A stretch of 5,738 bases of DNA, taken from Alphaproteobacteria bacterium (GTDB lineage: Bacteria; Pseudomonadota; Alphaproteobacteria; RF32; CAG-977). Positions 5,671 to 5,738 of this stretch are shown piece by piece. The translations under genes and the position numbers were made by a program. Location of the stretch: contig JAFVEJ010000069.1 of NCBI GenBank assembly GCA_017476085.1, positions 1-5,738 on the forward strand. Direction: 5' to 3'. A model generated the notes under the pieces. It made no database searches. It was not told the DNA's origin and saw only the letters and a list, made by a program, of their open reading frames with translations. How positions within the stretch are numbered: position 1 is the first letter of the stretch; every line of letters begins with the position of its first letter.

Positions 5671-5692
5671 ACAATTTTTGTCTATACGTCTA
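5657..5692. repeat. 7-bp inverted repeat flanking the -35 of the MpC-MpB promoter
   Basis: TAGACGT (5657-5663) and ACGTCTA (5686-5692) are exact reverse complements 22 bases apart, with TTGACA between them. A smaller palindrome, GTTTG-T-CAAAC (5662-5672), overlaps the -35. The placement suits an operator, but half-sites this short could arise by chance. Confidence 0.4.
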
Positions 5693-5738
5693 TTTTTTCA
5701 AATATGCCGCACATTCTGTTTTCAAAGATGTTTTGCCG

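Noticed and set aside
1..5738. CRISPR arrays, tRNA or rRNA genes, insertion sequences, attachment sites
   Set aside because: I saw no regularly spaced repeats, no cloverleaf or rRNA-like stretches, no transposase motifs and no terminal repeats with target duplications.

Overview
The window comes from a bacterial chromosome, most likely an alphaproteobacterium. The GatA fragment has an alphaproteobacterial-looking signature ([17 protein letters not shown]). A ruvX gene divergent from gatC-gatA is also an arrangement I associate with that class. Base composition is moderate and uneven: gatA is visibly richer in G+C, and the intergenic regions are very A/T-rich. A host-associated or gut-type alphaproteobacterium is my inference only.

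Layout: (1) Positions 1-957, minus strand, hold gatC followed by the first 221 codons of gatA, which runs off the left edge. These are two of the three subunits of the tRNA-dependent amidotransferase GatCAB. (2) An A/T-rich divergent region of about 175 bp contains an 11-bp perfect inverted repeat. (3) ruvX (YqgF-type pre-16S rRNA nuclease) lies on the plus strand at 1133-1594. (4) A minus-strand gene at 1600-2607 encodes a predicted HExxH metallopeptidase, here called MpA. (5) An MscS-family mechanosensitive channel lies on the plus strand at 2786-3694 and ends in a strong bidirectional terminator. (6) A minus-strand two-gene operon (promoter near 5643-5670; genes at 5608-4613 and 4611-3739) encodes two further predicted metallopeptidases, MpC and MpB, paralogous to MpA.

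The most distinctive content is the family of three divergent metallopeptidase-like paralogs. All three share, in the same order: a G-x-C or GGC cysteine 24-25 residues before the zinc motif; HExxH; RAxEADA; WY-x8-Y; DK[ST]-x6-R; and a C-terminal tail ending in KGR or KRGR. The tail is encoded by different synonymous codons in each gene, so selection appears to act on the peptide. None has a recognisable signal peptide, so if they are exported it is by a non-Sec route. Function and substrate are unknown.

A second notable point is in gatA. The codon where amidase-signature enzymes carry the nucleophilic serine (GGSIR) reads GCG (Ala) here, while the other two triad residues are present. This is either a base error or a biologically meaningful change.
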